A DNA stretch of 64,000 nt from Paracamarosporium sp. OC-R06-R3 (GCA_019828545.1 JACVRA010000121.1:250547-314546); one strand, 5' to 3'; shown: positions 47,957-61,094, counted from the first letter of the stretch. The notes: generated from the sequence alone by a model not told the origin. A program made the numbers and translations.

Positions 47957-50188
47957 ATGGCCGAACGCCCCGGCCAGCTTCACACTTCCAAGTCGTTCAC
48001 GCGTCTAGAGTCTTCTCAAGCAAAGAACCCCCTCTCCCGCAGCAGAGCAAGCACGCTCCAGGGTCCACCCATGCCGACCATCCTCGACCCTTTGAAGGTC
48101 ACCGCGACGCCCGAGGAGGAGGAAGGCCATGCAGATGGCGATGTCTTCGTATCCAGGGAGGACGAAGAAGAAGAGGAAACGGAACATCAGCTCAATGTGC
48201 CAGAAGGCTTCGAGGATCTGCCTATCGAGATTCGCAGCTTGACAGAAAGGTAGCACTGCTGGCTGAGAGGAGCCTAACATGTCTGACTTGCAACTAGGTT
48301 TCTCGAATTGCTCTCTGCAAAGGTCCATCCGAGCCCGTTATCCGCCGACCGTTTGTCCGATCTATTCCAGGACTTCTACACCCGCGCATCTGCCAAGATC
48401 AACACCCACATAGCTACCTTGTCTGCCCGTCTCACAAGTGACACTTTCAAAAAGACGTCCGCTTCTAGTCGGCCGGGCTCGATACGATCGGTCAGTGGCG
48501 AAAGCGGCGAACAACAGATGCTCAGTGCGACCGAGATGGCCGACAGAAAGAAGGCCAGAAGGCTACTGGAGGTCAAGCGGGCCTCTCTCGAGGAGGCCGT
48601 AGAGCGAGCTGTTTGCGAAAAGGTGTACGATCGCATTTGGCGGCACCGAAGCACCGACGACGAAGAAAGAGATCATAAGCTTCGATCGCGAACAGCTGCA
48701 TTATCACTGGTTGGCATTGGCCTGAAAGAATTGTTGATGACCGCCGAGGAGCTTACTGAGGAGGAGCGCCAAAAGACAAAAGAGCGGGAAGGGGAGATTA
48801 GAGAATGGCTATCTACTGCCCGGGACGGCCTTCTTCTAATGAGCGAGGAAAAGTACCCGCTTGGGAAGTTGCGCCATTTGACTGCTGCACACAAGTCTAT
48901 TGTTGAGGCTCTGTCTAAAATATTCCCAGCTTCATCTTCTGCAGATGAGATCCTACCGACGCTAATCTACACCCTCATAACCTTGGAGCCATCGCAGCTC
49001 AATGCCTATAGCGACTTGAAGTTCATCCAAAGGTTTCGCGGATCCACACGTATGGATGGCGAAACAGCCTACTGCTTAGTCAATTTGGAAGCGGCCGTTT
49101 CGTTTTTGGAAACTGTAGATCTCTCGTCCCTTCGCGCGGAAGAGCCAGGTTCCCATGAGAAGACGGGCTCTCGACCATCAACGCCCAGGTCTGAGATAAC
49201 TCCCATGGCCCTCGGGTTGGCACAAGCTCCGGACTTGTCTCAGACGCTAGCGACACCGACTTCATCATCTCTAGTACCACAACAGCCTCCAAGCCCGGGA
49301 ACAAAGGCCCAGCGTCGTTTAAGCAATCTCATACAAACACAGACGAATCGTATAGAAGCCGCCTCAGATGCTGTCAGAGAGTCAATCTTGGACTCTGCCG
49401 ACCAAGCTCTAGGGAGGATCAATAATACATTGGATACAAGCTTTAAATTTCTTTTTGGTCGCATGAAGGATCGCGACCCTAATAGCCCTGTACAAGAGCC
49501 GGTAGAGCTTCCAAAGACATTGGAAGATGCGAGGAAACTTGTTAGCTCGCCCACGCGCATCGAAAGAGAGGACGACAACGCAAGTGTAAGCGGTGCTAGC
49601 TCCACTCACGGTGAAGAACGTGGTGACGAGCAGGGTAAACCGGATTTACAAGCACGAATGTCAGACCTATTTGGCGGTCGACGCCAGCTCAGAGATCGCA
49701 GCGTAGATTCCACACAATCCGGTGGCAGCGGCAAACGCGTAGCTTTCGACCCCAAACCGCCCCCAGTACCCGTCAAGAGTGAGACAACTCCTCCTCAGAC
49801 AAACACCTCTGCTGTCGATTCCATTCGCAATATGGGCAACAGCCTTAACCCGCTAAACCGCTTCGCGAACATCAATGTCCTTCCTAGATTTGGTCGTACC
49901 GTTAGTCAGTCTACCACACCAGGCGTGGGAACGCCAAGTTCAGAGACGAACAAGCAACTACCTCCACCGGCGACTACGAATCGGTCGTCACCTGGTGAGA
50001 TCGCACAAGTAGATGATAAGGGTGCAAGAGCGATTGCAGCTATAGAGGCATTGAAGAAAACGACCCCGCCAGTGAAGCGATTTTTAGAGGCGAAAGATTC
50101 GCAAGAGTTGAAGTTGAAAGAGGTAGATGAGCTGTTAAAAGAGTACCAGAGATTGGCTATGGCGTTGAGGGGTACGGTCAACTACTAA
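47957..50188 (+). CDS. VPS9-domain protein, probable Rab5-type GEF
   Basis: Exons 47957-48249 and 48298-50188 give 727 residues. The N-terminal ~90 residues are disordered and acidic. A helical bundle follows (FLELLSAKVHPSPLSADRL, RRLLEVKRASLEEAVERAV, YDRIWRHRSTDDEERDHKL). Then comes the VPS9 domain: KLRHLTAAHKSIVEAL, SADEILPTLIYTLITLEPSQLNAYSDLKFIQRF and GETAYCLVNLEAAVSFL, containing the conserved Asp and Tyr of Vps9/Rabex GEFs. These proteins load GTP onto Vps21/Rab5 on early endosomes. The C-terminal ~350 residues are Ser/Pro-rich with a short terminal helix (KLKEVDELLKEYQRLA). Closest yeast relatives are Vps9 and Muk1. I see no CUE domain, which favours a Muk1-like identity. Confidence 0.83.
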
Positions 50189-50581
50189 GCTAGATATGAG
50201 CATTGCATGGCGTCTTGGGGTTATTCCTAGATAGACTTTGGGTGGTGAATTTGTGTTGGTAGTAGTCGATGTGTGTACTATACTTGTTATATTTCAGCAT
50301 ATCGTTGAATCAATGGAAACTTGGCATGCTATCCGACCGAGCAAACTGGAGATTTAAGCAGAGTCAATTTCTTTCTATATTGCTCATAGATCATTTTATC
50401 CGAAATCAAAGATTTGTCGTTGCTGTTCCGATTCGGAACCGTTAAGCTAGCCTAGAAGCGTAAGGGATGTCCGTGCGGCGTGTTGACAAACAAACAGAGC
50501 TCCGCGCTTCGCACACACTGGTGGATTTGAGCCTCACCACACTGACTGCAGCCTCGTTTTTTCTCTACACTCCCTCCCAAG
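50189..50581. other. Intergenic
   Basis: Spacer between two same-strand genes; no feature recognised. Confidence 0.5.
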
Positions 50582-53117
50582 ATGGCCGAGCCGATGGCAG
50601 AACTCTCTCCAGAGAAGCTCAATGCGTCCAAATCTATTCATCTAGAGGACGACGTCGACACGACCAACTGGCACGACCCGCCGTCTTCGCCATTCATATC
50701 GCATGTCGACAACGAAGACCAGGAAAATGTCGCGCCAAACGATCCTGCGACGCCTAGCAAACCGCTTTCTGGGTTCGAAGACGATGTTCCACAATCGGCA
50801 TTCAAGATGTCGCCTGAGAAGAAGTCAGGGCTAAAGGATAGGACAAGTCCTGTCAGGATGTCGCCCAAGAAGCAGTCGCTCAGTGAATACGAAGAGGATT
50901 TTCTAGGCAGTCCAGTGAACCATACGAGTCTAAAAAAGGCTTCGCCCGTGAAGCAGCTGTCAACGGAGCACACCGAGTCTGCTATGAGCAATCGGTCGCG
51001 CAGAGGCTCGCCCACGAAGCCGTCTCGTAATTCTTCTATCGATTTGACACGCCGGTCGCCCGTTCAACACTCCGAAGACGAGCTCGATGCTATCTCGACC
51101 CCATCTAAAAGCTCTGCTTCGCCGCACAAGGACAATGACTTGCGGGATAATGAGGGACTAACGGTAGCCATGCGCATCATGGAACAACCGCGGAGCGAGA
51201 GCCACGAGATGACAACACCACACAAAACTCAGAGAGAGGACTGCGATGCCGGAGACGCAACATTTAACGAGACTGAATTCAACCTCGACGGCCCAGACTT
51301 GACATCGGTAGATATGGATGATACCTCATTTAGCATGTTTTCGGAGATGCCCGGCATAGACATGACCAAGTTTGTAGCACTTAGACAGAGTCCCACGAGG
51401 AACGGTGTTCCTGATCTGGTAAGGGCAAAGGATCATCTTTCGTGGAGCTGAACTGATCGGTGTATCGTAGTCCACACCGCGTGCTCGCGCTCAAATGACG
51501 CCTTCAACCGTTCAAACCGTCCGACGCTCTGAGAGGACACCCTCTCCTACACCGCGCCGATCTCGGAAAGAAAATGATACCACGAACTTGCTCCTCGACT
51601 TTACAGCCCAATTCGAGGCCTTTTCTACCTCTCGTCGCGGGTCACCAGCTCCTGGGCGTACCTCCCCCATCAAATCCACAACTGAGCCAAACCTACTCTC
51701 ATTCTACCAAAATCAGCGTTCACCAGCAAAGGGAGAACCATCGCGCATACCCGCTACACCAAGCCAGAATCGCCATTTAATGAATCTTTTGGACTTTGAA
51801 TTACCACCGCCCCCAACACCGCGATCAATGCCTACTGTTACTATCAGAGAATTAGAATCGCTAAAGTCGAATTTCCAGTCCCAGATTTCCTCGCTCACGG
51901 CCAGCTTGTCTGGGAAGGAAGCTCAGGTTCAGTCTTTGGTCCAAGCTGTATCAGACGCCGAACACCGCGTCGGTATAGCGCAAGAGTCTCTCCGAGACGA
52001 GCGATCCGCACGTGAACATGCCGAAGCGCAAATGGAAGACTGGAAAAAGAAAGGCGAAGAAGTGCAAAAACTCCTCCAAGACGTCCAAGCCGAGCTTGCC
52101 CGCAACGACACCGAGCGCGAGCAGCTTCTCGCCCGCCTCGCCGAAGCCGACAAGCGCGCTGAAGACGCAGAGACACGCTCTTCGGATCTGGAGACCAAGG
52201 TCATCGAAGCGGAGAGCAAGAACGTCGATATGACTACTTTCGTAGATCCAGATGAGAACGAGAAGAAGGTTTACTCAGAGATTGAGTGCCAGACTGCGAT
52301 TGCAGAGAAAGTCAACGAAGTTGCGCGGGATCTGCATGCTGCCTACAAGGCAAAGCATGAGAAAAAGATCAAGGCGCTCAAAGACAACTATCAGAAGAAG
52401 GCTGATGAGCGGTGCAAGGAGCTCCGCGTGCAGATCATACGTCTTGAGCGCCAGGTCGAAGAAGCAGAGAAGAAGAGAGACGACACATTTAGCAAGGTGC
52501 TCCCCGCTGACTATGCAAAGACCGACAACAAGGATGCCTCAACCACCGCAGTGGCATCAACGCCCGAAGACCTCAAACTTCTGGAAGCCCAGAAATCTGA
52601 GATCGAGAACTTGAAAGCCAAGCTCGCAGGCCTCCAATCGGAACTCGAGTCCCTTCGCAGATCGCACGACACGGTCCTGCAAGATCTTGAAGCCGAGCGC
52701 GTCGAGAAAGGCGAGCTTGTCGCTGCGGCAGAGCAGATGCTTTCCATGTGTGGCGAGAAAATGGAGGAGATTCAGCAGGAAGAGTTCCGCAAGAGCCAGA
52801 TGTCATCTGCACCCCCAACACAAGCACCAGCACCTCCTCCTCATGCGGACCATGCACCGAGCATGCGCTCTACGGGCTTCCTCGCCGGTGCCCCTGCGCC
52901 GCGCCCTGGATCCGCGCTTGGAGGTGGGCGACCTGGTAGTGCGCTCGGTGCTGAGCGTGGAGGGTCAGGTATTGGGAAGCCGTCCGGGCTGAGGGCGCCT
53001 GGTGCTGGCGGGTTTGGATACGGTGGTTCGTCAGCGCTCAACAGAAGTACAAGCGGTGGAAAAAGCAGGATACTGAGCAACATTGAGAGGATGGGTGGTG
53101 CGCGCGGACAAGAGTAG
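50582..53117 (+). CDS. Coiled-coil protein with SP/TP-rich N-terminus (possible TACC/spindle-type protein)
   Basis: Exons 50582-51418 and 51471-53117 join in phase 0 to give 827 residues. Residues 1-430 are disordered, with many Ser-Pro and Thr-Pro sites (for example KMSPEKK, RMSPKK, RRSPVQ), typical of CDK targets. Residues ~395-640 and ~655-715 form long coiled coils (VQSLVQAVSDAEHRVG, AEIEKVNEV-like AIAEKVNEVARDLHAAYKAKHEKK). The segment from ECQTAIAEK to IIRLERQVEEAEKKRDD reminds me of fungal TACC/Mia1-like or spindle-pole-body proteins, but I cannot name a domain with certainty. The tail is Pro/Gly-rich (GGGRPGSALG). A microtubule or spindle role is inference from this layout. Confidence 0.7.
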
Positions 53118-53966
53118 AATACTTGCCCGAGGGTGTATAGTAGGATTGCGAGGCGAGTTGGGATAATTCCGGGGGAGTCGATGGGTTGCGTGGGTCGGGA
53201 GGATGGAAACGAGGATGGATCATGTGCATAATGCGTGGATTGGGTATACCGTTTGGGCCTGAGATGGCATGGAGTTGGTAATGGTGTTCTTGGTTCTGCT
53301 TGGGAGGCGTGTATAGTATCTTATTGTGCAGGCAGGCTTGTGGCTTTGATAGTCTAGCCATGGCCTTGGATAAATCAAAACTTGTCCGTCTCTGTTGTTT
53401 TTATACATGCGTGCTGTCACCTTTTGGTCAAATACAATACGTGCTAGAATGACAACATAGAGACGGCACCCGCCGCCTACGGAACACTCATATCCAACGC
53501 ACCACCTCACAGAGTACTTGTCGACAAGTCCATCCAAACTATAGTCTTGAATGCATTGAATTCCTATCACACGACCTATATAGTGCCCTGTTCCGACCCT
53601 TTGCATGCCAAAGTCTCAAAACCCCACCCTATGCTATGTTGTATTCTAGCCAACAAGACGAAAGTAGTGCAACCAGTGTGCGAGCAAAACGAACGCCTCC
53701 CAATGACATGACGGACATGACACACTACGACATGAGATGACATGCTAAACCGATCGATCATATGACAGACGTAGAAAGGGGAACCACCAACCAAAGGTAC
53801 TCCGGGTAAGATGCTACAGCAATAGCAACAATGAAGACAACAACAACATAGGTGCAGAAAGAAAGAAAAAAAATCAATCGATCGATCAGAAAAGAAGAAC
53901 AAGAAGGAGGATAAGAAAGAAGATGCTTTGCGCCGCGCTCGCCCAGTCAGTCTTCTATCTGACAAC
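53118..53966. other. Intergenic, between convergent genes
   Basis: This is shared 3' flank; A-rich near 53860. No gene was recognised. Confidence 0.5.
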
Positions 53967-56753
53967 TTACGCACTCTTGGGATACTGCTCTGCCAAGTAC
54001 TCCAGCACGCTCTCATAACACAACACAAACTGCCTCAGACTCTGCACCATGCTCAACCGTTGCAATCTAAAATCCTCAACCGTCTTCTCAATTAGATCCA
54101 CATCCCCGTTTCTGACCCAATCCTCGTCTTCTCCGCTAGACTTTTCGTTTCCACTAGATGAGCTTGAAGACCGACGAGACATGGTCATTTCGTCCATGCT
54201 CATCGACATGCTCATAGCTCGAGCATCACCTCGAGATGTCTTATTGGGTGATGCAGGATCGAGTTCCATGGGTGTGGACTCTCGTGCGTTGCGTGCTTGG
54301 CGCTGTCGTTTGACCATGTCGATAACTGAGTCGACGGTGCAAAAAGTGCCTGTGCGACCGCAGCCTGCCGAGCAGTGAACAAGGACCGGTCGGCTGTTTG
54401 GAGGATCGGGACGAGACGGAGAACCGCCGTTGACTTGTCTGCACACGGCGTCGCATTGTTCGATTAAGCCTAGTAAGTGAGTAGGATGGGCAGGGGCACC
54501 GAAGTCAGGCCAGTGTGAGTATTGTAGTTGTGTGATCTCCCGCATGCGCTCAAAAGGTTCATCAGAGTTCGACAACGTGAACTTGCGAACAATGACGTAT
54601 GGCTGCTCGGAGCTGGGAGGAGTATTTGATTCAGTGGGAAAGTAGCTTGGTTTGTTAGGTGGGTTCGTAGTTGTCGACCGGCGTTGGCCAAGCGTAGGCC
54701 TTGGTTGTTCGCGGTGTCGGTGGATCTTGGATGGTTCGAGGGATGCTCTGCGTTCTCCCAAAGCATTCAAATGCAAGTGACCGTACTGCTTGCCGGACCA
54801 ATAATTGTGAGCCTTGAGCTGGCCACCTTCTTGCTCTGCAGTAAGCATAACGATAACGCGAACATCCTGTTGCCACACAACGTTCCAGAAATCCTGTTCA
54901 AATGTAAATACTCGTTAAAATCAAGTGGTGAGGAGTAAACTTACGTTGAATGTTGCTGGTAGTGGACCTTGCGTAGCAATGTATCGCTTATTCGAAAAAG
55001 ACGGTTGGATATGGTTCGCATTCACATAGTCGCAGCCTCCTGGGCTCACTCCCTGCAACTTGACACGAGAGTGCTCGTAAGGCCATATGCTGTTGTAACG
55101 ATTCTTGGAGCCTTTCTCAATACCGGCAAGCGTGACAGATTGCTGAGTCTCTGGGCCAGACGTGGGAGTACCATAGAACACCTGTCCAGATAGTGCCTTT
55201 TGCATTCGCTTTTGTTCCCGTTTCTCGATATGTAGAAACTTGTCAGAAACAAGCTTACCGTTGTCTTTCTCATGTACTGCCTTCTGCAGCCAAGTCGGGA
55301 GCTCTTCCGCGAATGAACGTGACATTGCTGCAGGCTGTTTAATGGGCATCTGGCCTACACCCCCGATAAGATCCATGTTCTGGCGAATATTGCCGAAGAA
55401 GGGGTTCGCAGCATTCTGCGTGGCTGGCATGGGGCAACCTCCGATAACAGGGGCCACGGATGGAAGCCCAGATTCACTTCCATTGTAAGATGTAGGCGAG
55501 CTGGAGGCTTGATTGGAAGCTTTTGAAACCCAGTTTGGAAACTTCGCTGCGAATTCCTGAAAACCACCTCGAATGATGTACGACCCGCCAGTCCAGCCTT
55601 CAGTTGTGAACTTCTTCAATGTATTGATGCAGGTCGCAGCATCCTTCATTTGCGATGAGTTTGCATCGTACACTACGATGTGCTTGCTACTCCGCCACTG
55701 CTCGAATTTTTCCTTCTCGTCATCGTCTTTGAAGGTTTCGGCTAGCTTCCGCACATTGAAAGATGCACGCTTCAGTAGTGTAGTAGGAATGCAAAGACTG
55801 AGGGCACCTTGGATGCGGGACCTTGCATATTGTGTAGAGACACGGAGGTCGAGCAGTAATACTTCCTCGACTGCAGACTCTAGTATGTTGACAATGTACT
55901 GAGGCGTTACCATTGAAGGCCCGTCGGTCTTACTGTCATCGACGACGTGTGCTGGTAAAGTGTCTGCGCGGTGGGAAGACAAGGACAGCTTGTGAGTCGA
56001 CTTCTGCGGAGGTAGAGACGGGCGGGGATTTCTGATTTCGGCAAACTCGGCCAACTCATTTGTGCGTCCATAACCCTCTTGATCCAGAAAGCTCGCAGGG
56101 GAATTCCGCCGTGGGCGGTCGTACACAATGGACGATTCCGTGGAAAGAAGTCGTTTTGGTGACCGTGGTTTGCCCTCATAATCGCCTCCATCGTCTTTTC
56201 TGTCTTCGGACTGCGCATTCGTGGTCGTCGGTAACGTCATCGACTGCGGCGATGGTGGTACATTGTTGGAGCCGAACATTGAGCCATTGGGCGGTGGCAT
56301 GGAGCCTTGTGCTGGGGCGAAGTCGAATCGTCCCAGCGCAAAAGATCTGTTGTTCTCGGATTGGCGTCTGAATTGTTCGAATTCGGGATTCTGATCGACA
56401 GGTATGACGCGAGGTGACGCAGCGGCGGTAGACCGCACATTTGAAGACGGCGGGCTCCAATTCCCACGGATGTGCTGTGCAGCGCTGGATGCAAAGACAT
56501 CTTTTTCTGCGTTTGCATCGACGGCCAGACCGAAGTAATTGGGGCTGGGGGTCTTTGGCTCGTGGCTGTTGCCGTGGCCGTTGCCGATGCCGGGTGTCTT
56601 GAGGCTGTTCATGCGTCTGTTTGCGAGCGGGGTGGACTTGACGGGACTCCTTGCAGCGCTGGGTCGTGATTTGGGAGTAGGCCTCGAGGGTCGAGTCTGG
56701 GTGGTCGAGTGTGACGTCTCGCGCGGCCGAGGCGACAGCGCGGGCGTCGACAT
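53967..56753 (-). CDS. Protein tyrosine phosphatase with N-terminal rhodanese-like domain (Pyp/Ptp2-3 type)
   Basis: Exons 56753-54945 and 54893-53967 give 911 residues. Residues ~1-290 are disordered and Pro/Ser-rich. Residues ~300-420 form a rhodanese-like domain (EEVLLLDLRVSTQYARSRIQGALS, KHIVVYDANSS, GGSYIIRGGFQEFAAKFP). The rhodanese active-site position reads DANSS, without the catalytic Cys, so this half is probably a docking module. The PTP domain starts ~505 (KRMQKALSGQVFYGTP, YEHSRVKLQG, YVNANHIQPS). Its WPD loop is YSHWPDFGAPAHPTH (~731), and its P-loop HCSAGCGRTG has the nucleophile Cys777. The catalytic domain is interrupted by a long Ser/Pro insert (~655-700). This layout matches fission yeast Pyp1/Pyp2 and yeast Ptp2/Ptp3, which dephosphorylate stress MAP kinases. 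Confidence 0.88.
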
Positions 56754-58029
56754 GGTACGTTGTCTGTTGCAGTGGGTGCTAAGTGGGGCTGCAACGCCGG
56801 ACGAGCAGTGGGCGGGGGCGTGTAGGAGATAGGGTCATGAAAAGAAAAGGCGTGGTGGCGTAATGAAAATGGTCGTGGTCGAGCGAGAGGTGAGGCTGCT
56901 CAAAGAAGCGGGCGATGACGTAGGGCGTCGGCGTTTGTCATCGGCGCCGGGCGCTGGAGCAGCCACAGTCTCTGCAGATGGCGACGCGGAGGGTGCCTGG
57001 GCGCGCTGAAAACGTTGGAGGCGCAGTGGCAGGGTGGTACCGTCGAAGGCGTCCCGGGGCGTGTTTTGTGCGTGCCGTCTGGGGAGCGATGTCGTAACTT
57101 GGACTCGCTTCGCGGAGCGGCTGCAGGGACCTCGAGCGTCCCCTGGATGTGGCCGTCGTTCAGCGGAACGCAAGCAGCACGATCTCCGCCGGCGGAACGG
57201 TCAGTTGGCAAGACAGGAGGGCGGAGCTGCTCAGTGCTCGCAGCAGAGCGCGGGCGGATCGAGAGATAAGTGAGGAATCGAAAATCCTGCATTCGCTCCG
57301 GGCGAGTTAGGGGGGGTGCATGTACGCCGTCATCGCCGTCGCCTGGCCCAGGCCTGCCTCGACGCCCGTGACTCGTCAGCTGCCGCTACCCACACCTTGC
57401 TCGAGGCGACTGCAGATCTCTCTGAGTCGTCTGCCATGTCCACCGTGTAGAGCACCGTCGCCCGGACCCTGGGGCTGCTTAACACGACACGTCGATACCA
57501 CGCATGATGCGCATCATCGGAACATGCACCAGCAGAGCCTTGGGCAGTGCGAGCAGCTCGTCAAGCCCCTCCAGTGCATCCTTCACCGCAACTTGACCGC
57601 ACGATGGTACGCGTTGAGAACCAAGGCGGGTACCCCTGCACGCCTGAACAATCTAGTTTGCCGGCAAATCTCTCCGCGCAGACGGTGACATGTTGCATTT
57701 GTACCTGTAATCCACGCTTCTCTCGGCCACTTTCGGAAACAAACACCCATATGCCCGCATTTCGACTAATCACCTGCGTGCAACAACAAACCCCGTGCCT
57801 GCTTGCTGATCTGCAGTCCGCGATAAGCCATCTTGTCATGTGTAGCTTTCTCCTGCATCCGCTTCCAAGCTTGGTTTCAAAAATAGCTCGCCCAGTCCCT
57901 GCATTTGCCTTTTCCAACGTCACGTGCTCGCGCACCGTCGCGATGCTTCCCCGCGTCGCGGGTGCCGTGGCCTCGATGCTGACCACACGGTTTGCGAAGC
58001 CACACCACACCGCATGATACAACTACAAC
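56754..58029. other. Intergenic between divergent genes
   Basis: 1.3 kb, GC-rich near 56900-57300. It holds the promoters of the phosphatase and NSE1. Mirror-image open frames reflect composition; no gene is supported. Confidence 0.5.
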
Positions 58030-59111
58030 ATGTCACGACGGCAGGCCAATGCCTACCGCGAAGAATCGCCCGAAGCGGCTGTCTACGATGATGCCCACCG
58101 CGCTTTTTTGCAGGCCTTTTTCTCCCATTCAGTCTTCACCATTGACACATTGAAACCCGTTGTCGTTGCTATCCTTACAGCGCAAAGTAAGCCCGTTCCC
58201 TACATCGGACCCTGGACCTCGTCTTGAGCTTACCAATATTCCCAGCCCCCGAGCGCCCGCGATTGGAAGGCGATATCACAGAACCCACGATAAACTCGTT
58301 GATACAGAACACAAACGCGAAAATAGCATTGTACGATTTCGAAATCCGCTCCGCTCGCGAACAGTCGACGGGCGATCGGACATACGCCTTGGTCAACACA
58401 GCTTCAGATACCTTCACGCAGCTCGCGACCTCGTTCACGCCCGATGAGATCGCATACATCAAGCGTCTCCTCGACGCAATGTTTGAGGAGAACAATTCAA
58501 GGACAAGGGAGGTCATGGCCGTGAAGCAGATGCGGGCGACGCAGCTGGCGAAAGCACCATCGCGCAACCGCCAGAGTCAAGCAGCGACGCAGGTGGACGC
58601 AGACGATGAGTCGACACAGGTTGGATCGAACGTTAAGAGCATCACTCACGCAGATAGCGAACGAGTGCTGCAGACGCTCGTCTCACAAGGCTTCTTCCAG
58701 CAGTCACGGCATCTCTACTACTCGCTCGCACCACGCGGGCTTTTGGAACTTCGGAACTACTTGAAAGAAACGTACAACGAACCACCCGCCGAAGACGATG
58801 ACGAAGATTCCGAACCAATCATCAGAATAAGAGATTGCGAAGGATGCCAGGAAATTGTCACCGTTGGCCTACGGTGCGATAACAAGGATTGCGGCGTACG
58901 ATGGCATACCAGGTGTGCAAATCAGTTCTTCGGAGGGCGGCAGGGCAGCGCCAGACGATGTCCGAAGTGCAAGACTGTTTGGACGGGAGATACGTTTGTT
59001 GGAGAAAAAGCGGACCGGGTACAAGCACGGAGCAGTACCGCGGGAAGAAGCTCGAGTATGCGAGCGCAGGAGAATGAGGACGATGAAGATGACGAGGGAG
59101 AAGAGGAGTAG
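58030..59111 (+). CDS. NSE1: Smc5-Smc6 complex subunit Nse1 (RING-like E3)
   Basis: Exons 58030-58186 and 58246-59111 give 340 residues. The N-terminal two thirds are winged-helix: DDAHRAFLQAFFSHSVFTIDTLKPVVVAIL, FEIRSAREQSTGDRTYALVN, FTPDEIAYIKRLLDAMFE, and LVSQGFFQQSRHLYYSLAPRGLLELRNYL. The C-terminal zinc region reads CEGCQEIVTVGLRC, CGVRWHTRCANQFF and RCPKCKTVW, the variant RING (C4HC3) of Nse1. An acidic tail follows. Nse1 pairs with the MAGE-type Nse3 and with Nse4 in the Smc5/6 complex, which acts in recombination repair in the nucleus. The order and spacing of both domains are as expected, so the assignment is firm. Confidence 0.92.
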
Positions 59112-59492
59112 CGTGCTACGGCCGGCAAGATACCCGTCTAGAATGATGATGATGAATGCTGTTTCGCACCAATTTATTTCCCGGCGTGTGGATCTTTTCG
59201 TCTGCACCATGTGTATCCACGACGAGATTTGTATAACATAATCCAAAGCAATCCAAAGCTTCATACATGCCATTGCTACCTTTGCAGCACAGAAGCATAT
59301 CATTCAAAACGCCACAAATGCTATCATATGCTATGCCCGTGTATGTTTCAAACATCCTCCACAACGACACCGATCATCTTACAGCGCCGCATCAAACTTT
59401 TGTGTACATTGTGTGTTGCCCAGGGTAGGCAACACACCAAGCGGCTGTGCCCAAGCATTCGAACAGGTCAAGCATCCCTCTCACATTACCCC
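59112..59492. other. Intergenic, between convergent genes
   Basis: Shared 3' flank of NSE1 and the MFS gene; nothing else was recognised. Confidence 0.5.
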
Positions 59493-61094
59493 TCAGGTAA
59501 TTATGCTCAAGCTCCACCCCTTATGGCACACCCTCGCCACCCACATCGTCACCGCAGAAGCCATCAGCATCACGCCGCCGAAGACCCACACAGCCGAAAA
59601 CCCGCTCTCATCCAGAATGGCACCACCGATAGGCGTTCCAACGAGCACACCCACAGCAACAACCGCAAAAGTCTGCCCCAGCCTCGTCCCGATCTTGCCG
59701 CGCTCCTTCAAACTCAGATGCACGATAAGCGTCGGCGGCAGGCTGACAAACGTGCCGCTGAAGAAGCCGTAGAAAGCCATGAGCACGATGATGCCCGCTG
59801 CGCTCTCCACGGTGATGAAGCAGAAACACAGTACAGACGAGAGCACGATGCACGGTATGATGACGTTGAACGGCCCCAGTTTATCGGCCAGGTAGTTGGG
59901 GATGATCCGTCCGAAGACAGACGTGGAATTCATAATGGCGAGCAGGTAGAAGCTCAGGTTCTCGTTCGTGATGTGGTTCGTCAGGGCGTACACCTGCGCG
60001 TAGAAGAAGGGCATGTAGAGCCCCATGAAGCCGACGAAGAAGCTGAAGACCATGAGGCTGTACGCGGGGATCTTGAAGGCGGGCAGGTCGAACAGCGAGC
60101 GCGATTTCGCGGGGAGGACGCGCACGCGCATGACGAGGTTGGGGATCAGCATTGTCCCGAGGATGATGAAGCCGATTACGCGCGTCGTCCATCCGAAGCC
60201 GATCTGGGGGAGGAGCTTGTGGAAGACGATGGGGTAGATGACGCCACCGAGAGAGCTTCCGCTCGCGGCCAGACCCACGGCGGTTGCAATCCTGGTCGTG
60301 AAGTATGTGCTGAGGATGGCTACGGATGGGATGAAAAGAAACCCGCAGCCAACGCCAATGCAAATAGCCTGCGCGAGTAGCACTTGGTAGTACTCATGGC
60401 ATAAAGAGAGCATCATTTGGCCGAGGACGAGCAGGACAGAGCCGCCGATGAGGAGCACGCGGAAATAGCCCCTATCGTAAAGTGGACCGGTGAGCATGCC
60501 CACTAGGAGGAGCAGGAAAGCCTGTATCGAGCCTATCCATGATATGGCACTGGGAGCAGAGCTGGCAAGGAGGTCTGTCTCGTAGAATGCTTGGTAGGAG
60601 CCGAAGGTATTGATTATGCCCCTAAATTCACAGTCAGATTTAGCAAGCTTGAGAATCTGCAGAACCACTACTGTCTTGTGCACATATGGTAACCATGCAG
60701 TAAGTCGTGGCTGACACAATCCACTATGTTTCGCCAAACTTTGGCCGTAGTACTACTGGATAGGGCCTGGCACGTACCATGTATTAAAGAATAAGAAGAA
60801 AGCCCCAAGCACTTGTAGCCACGCCGTTAAACCACCGTTAGGTATGGCTGCCGCATTGTTTATGCTGGGTCGACTTTCTGACGGCTCCAAGGGTGCTCCT
60901 CTGTCTCCGTTTTCTTCGGCCTGCCCCTCCTCGATTACTCGCTGCTCCTTCTCTTGTACTAGGTCTTGCTGGGCTTGTTGTTGTGCGCTATCTATCGTTG
61001 CGCTGGACGAGGCGGAGTGTACATTGAATTTGTCGTCGTAGATGGGCGAGGACACATGCGATACCGCTGCATTCCCATCTGCTGCACGGTCCAT
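59493..61094 (-). CDS. MFS transporter, monocarboxylate porter (MCT/Mch) type
   Basis: Exons 61094-60778 and 60621-59493 with a 156-nt intron give 481 residues. The ATG at 61094 is the first ATG in frame. A hydrophilic N-terminus of ~85 residues (Gln/Glu-rich, QQQAQQDLVQEKEQRV) precedes GGLTAWLQVLGAFFLFFNTWGIINTFGSYQAFYE, the TM1 signature of fungal MCT-like transporters (Mch2/Mch4 type). Later pieces include SWIGSIQAFLLLLVGMLTGPLYDRGYFR, GVGCGFLFIPSVAILSTYF, ATAVGLAASGSSLGGVIYP and GFFSGTFVSLPPTLIV. About 12 helices are expected. Yeast Mch proteins do not carry lactate despite the name, and the substrate here is unknown. It is convergent with NSE1. Confidence 0.85.
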
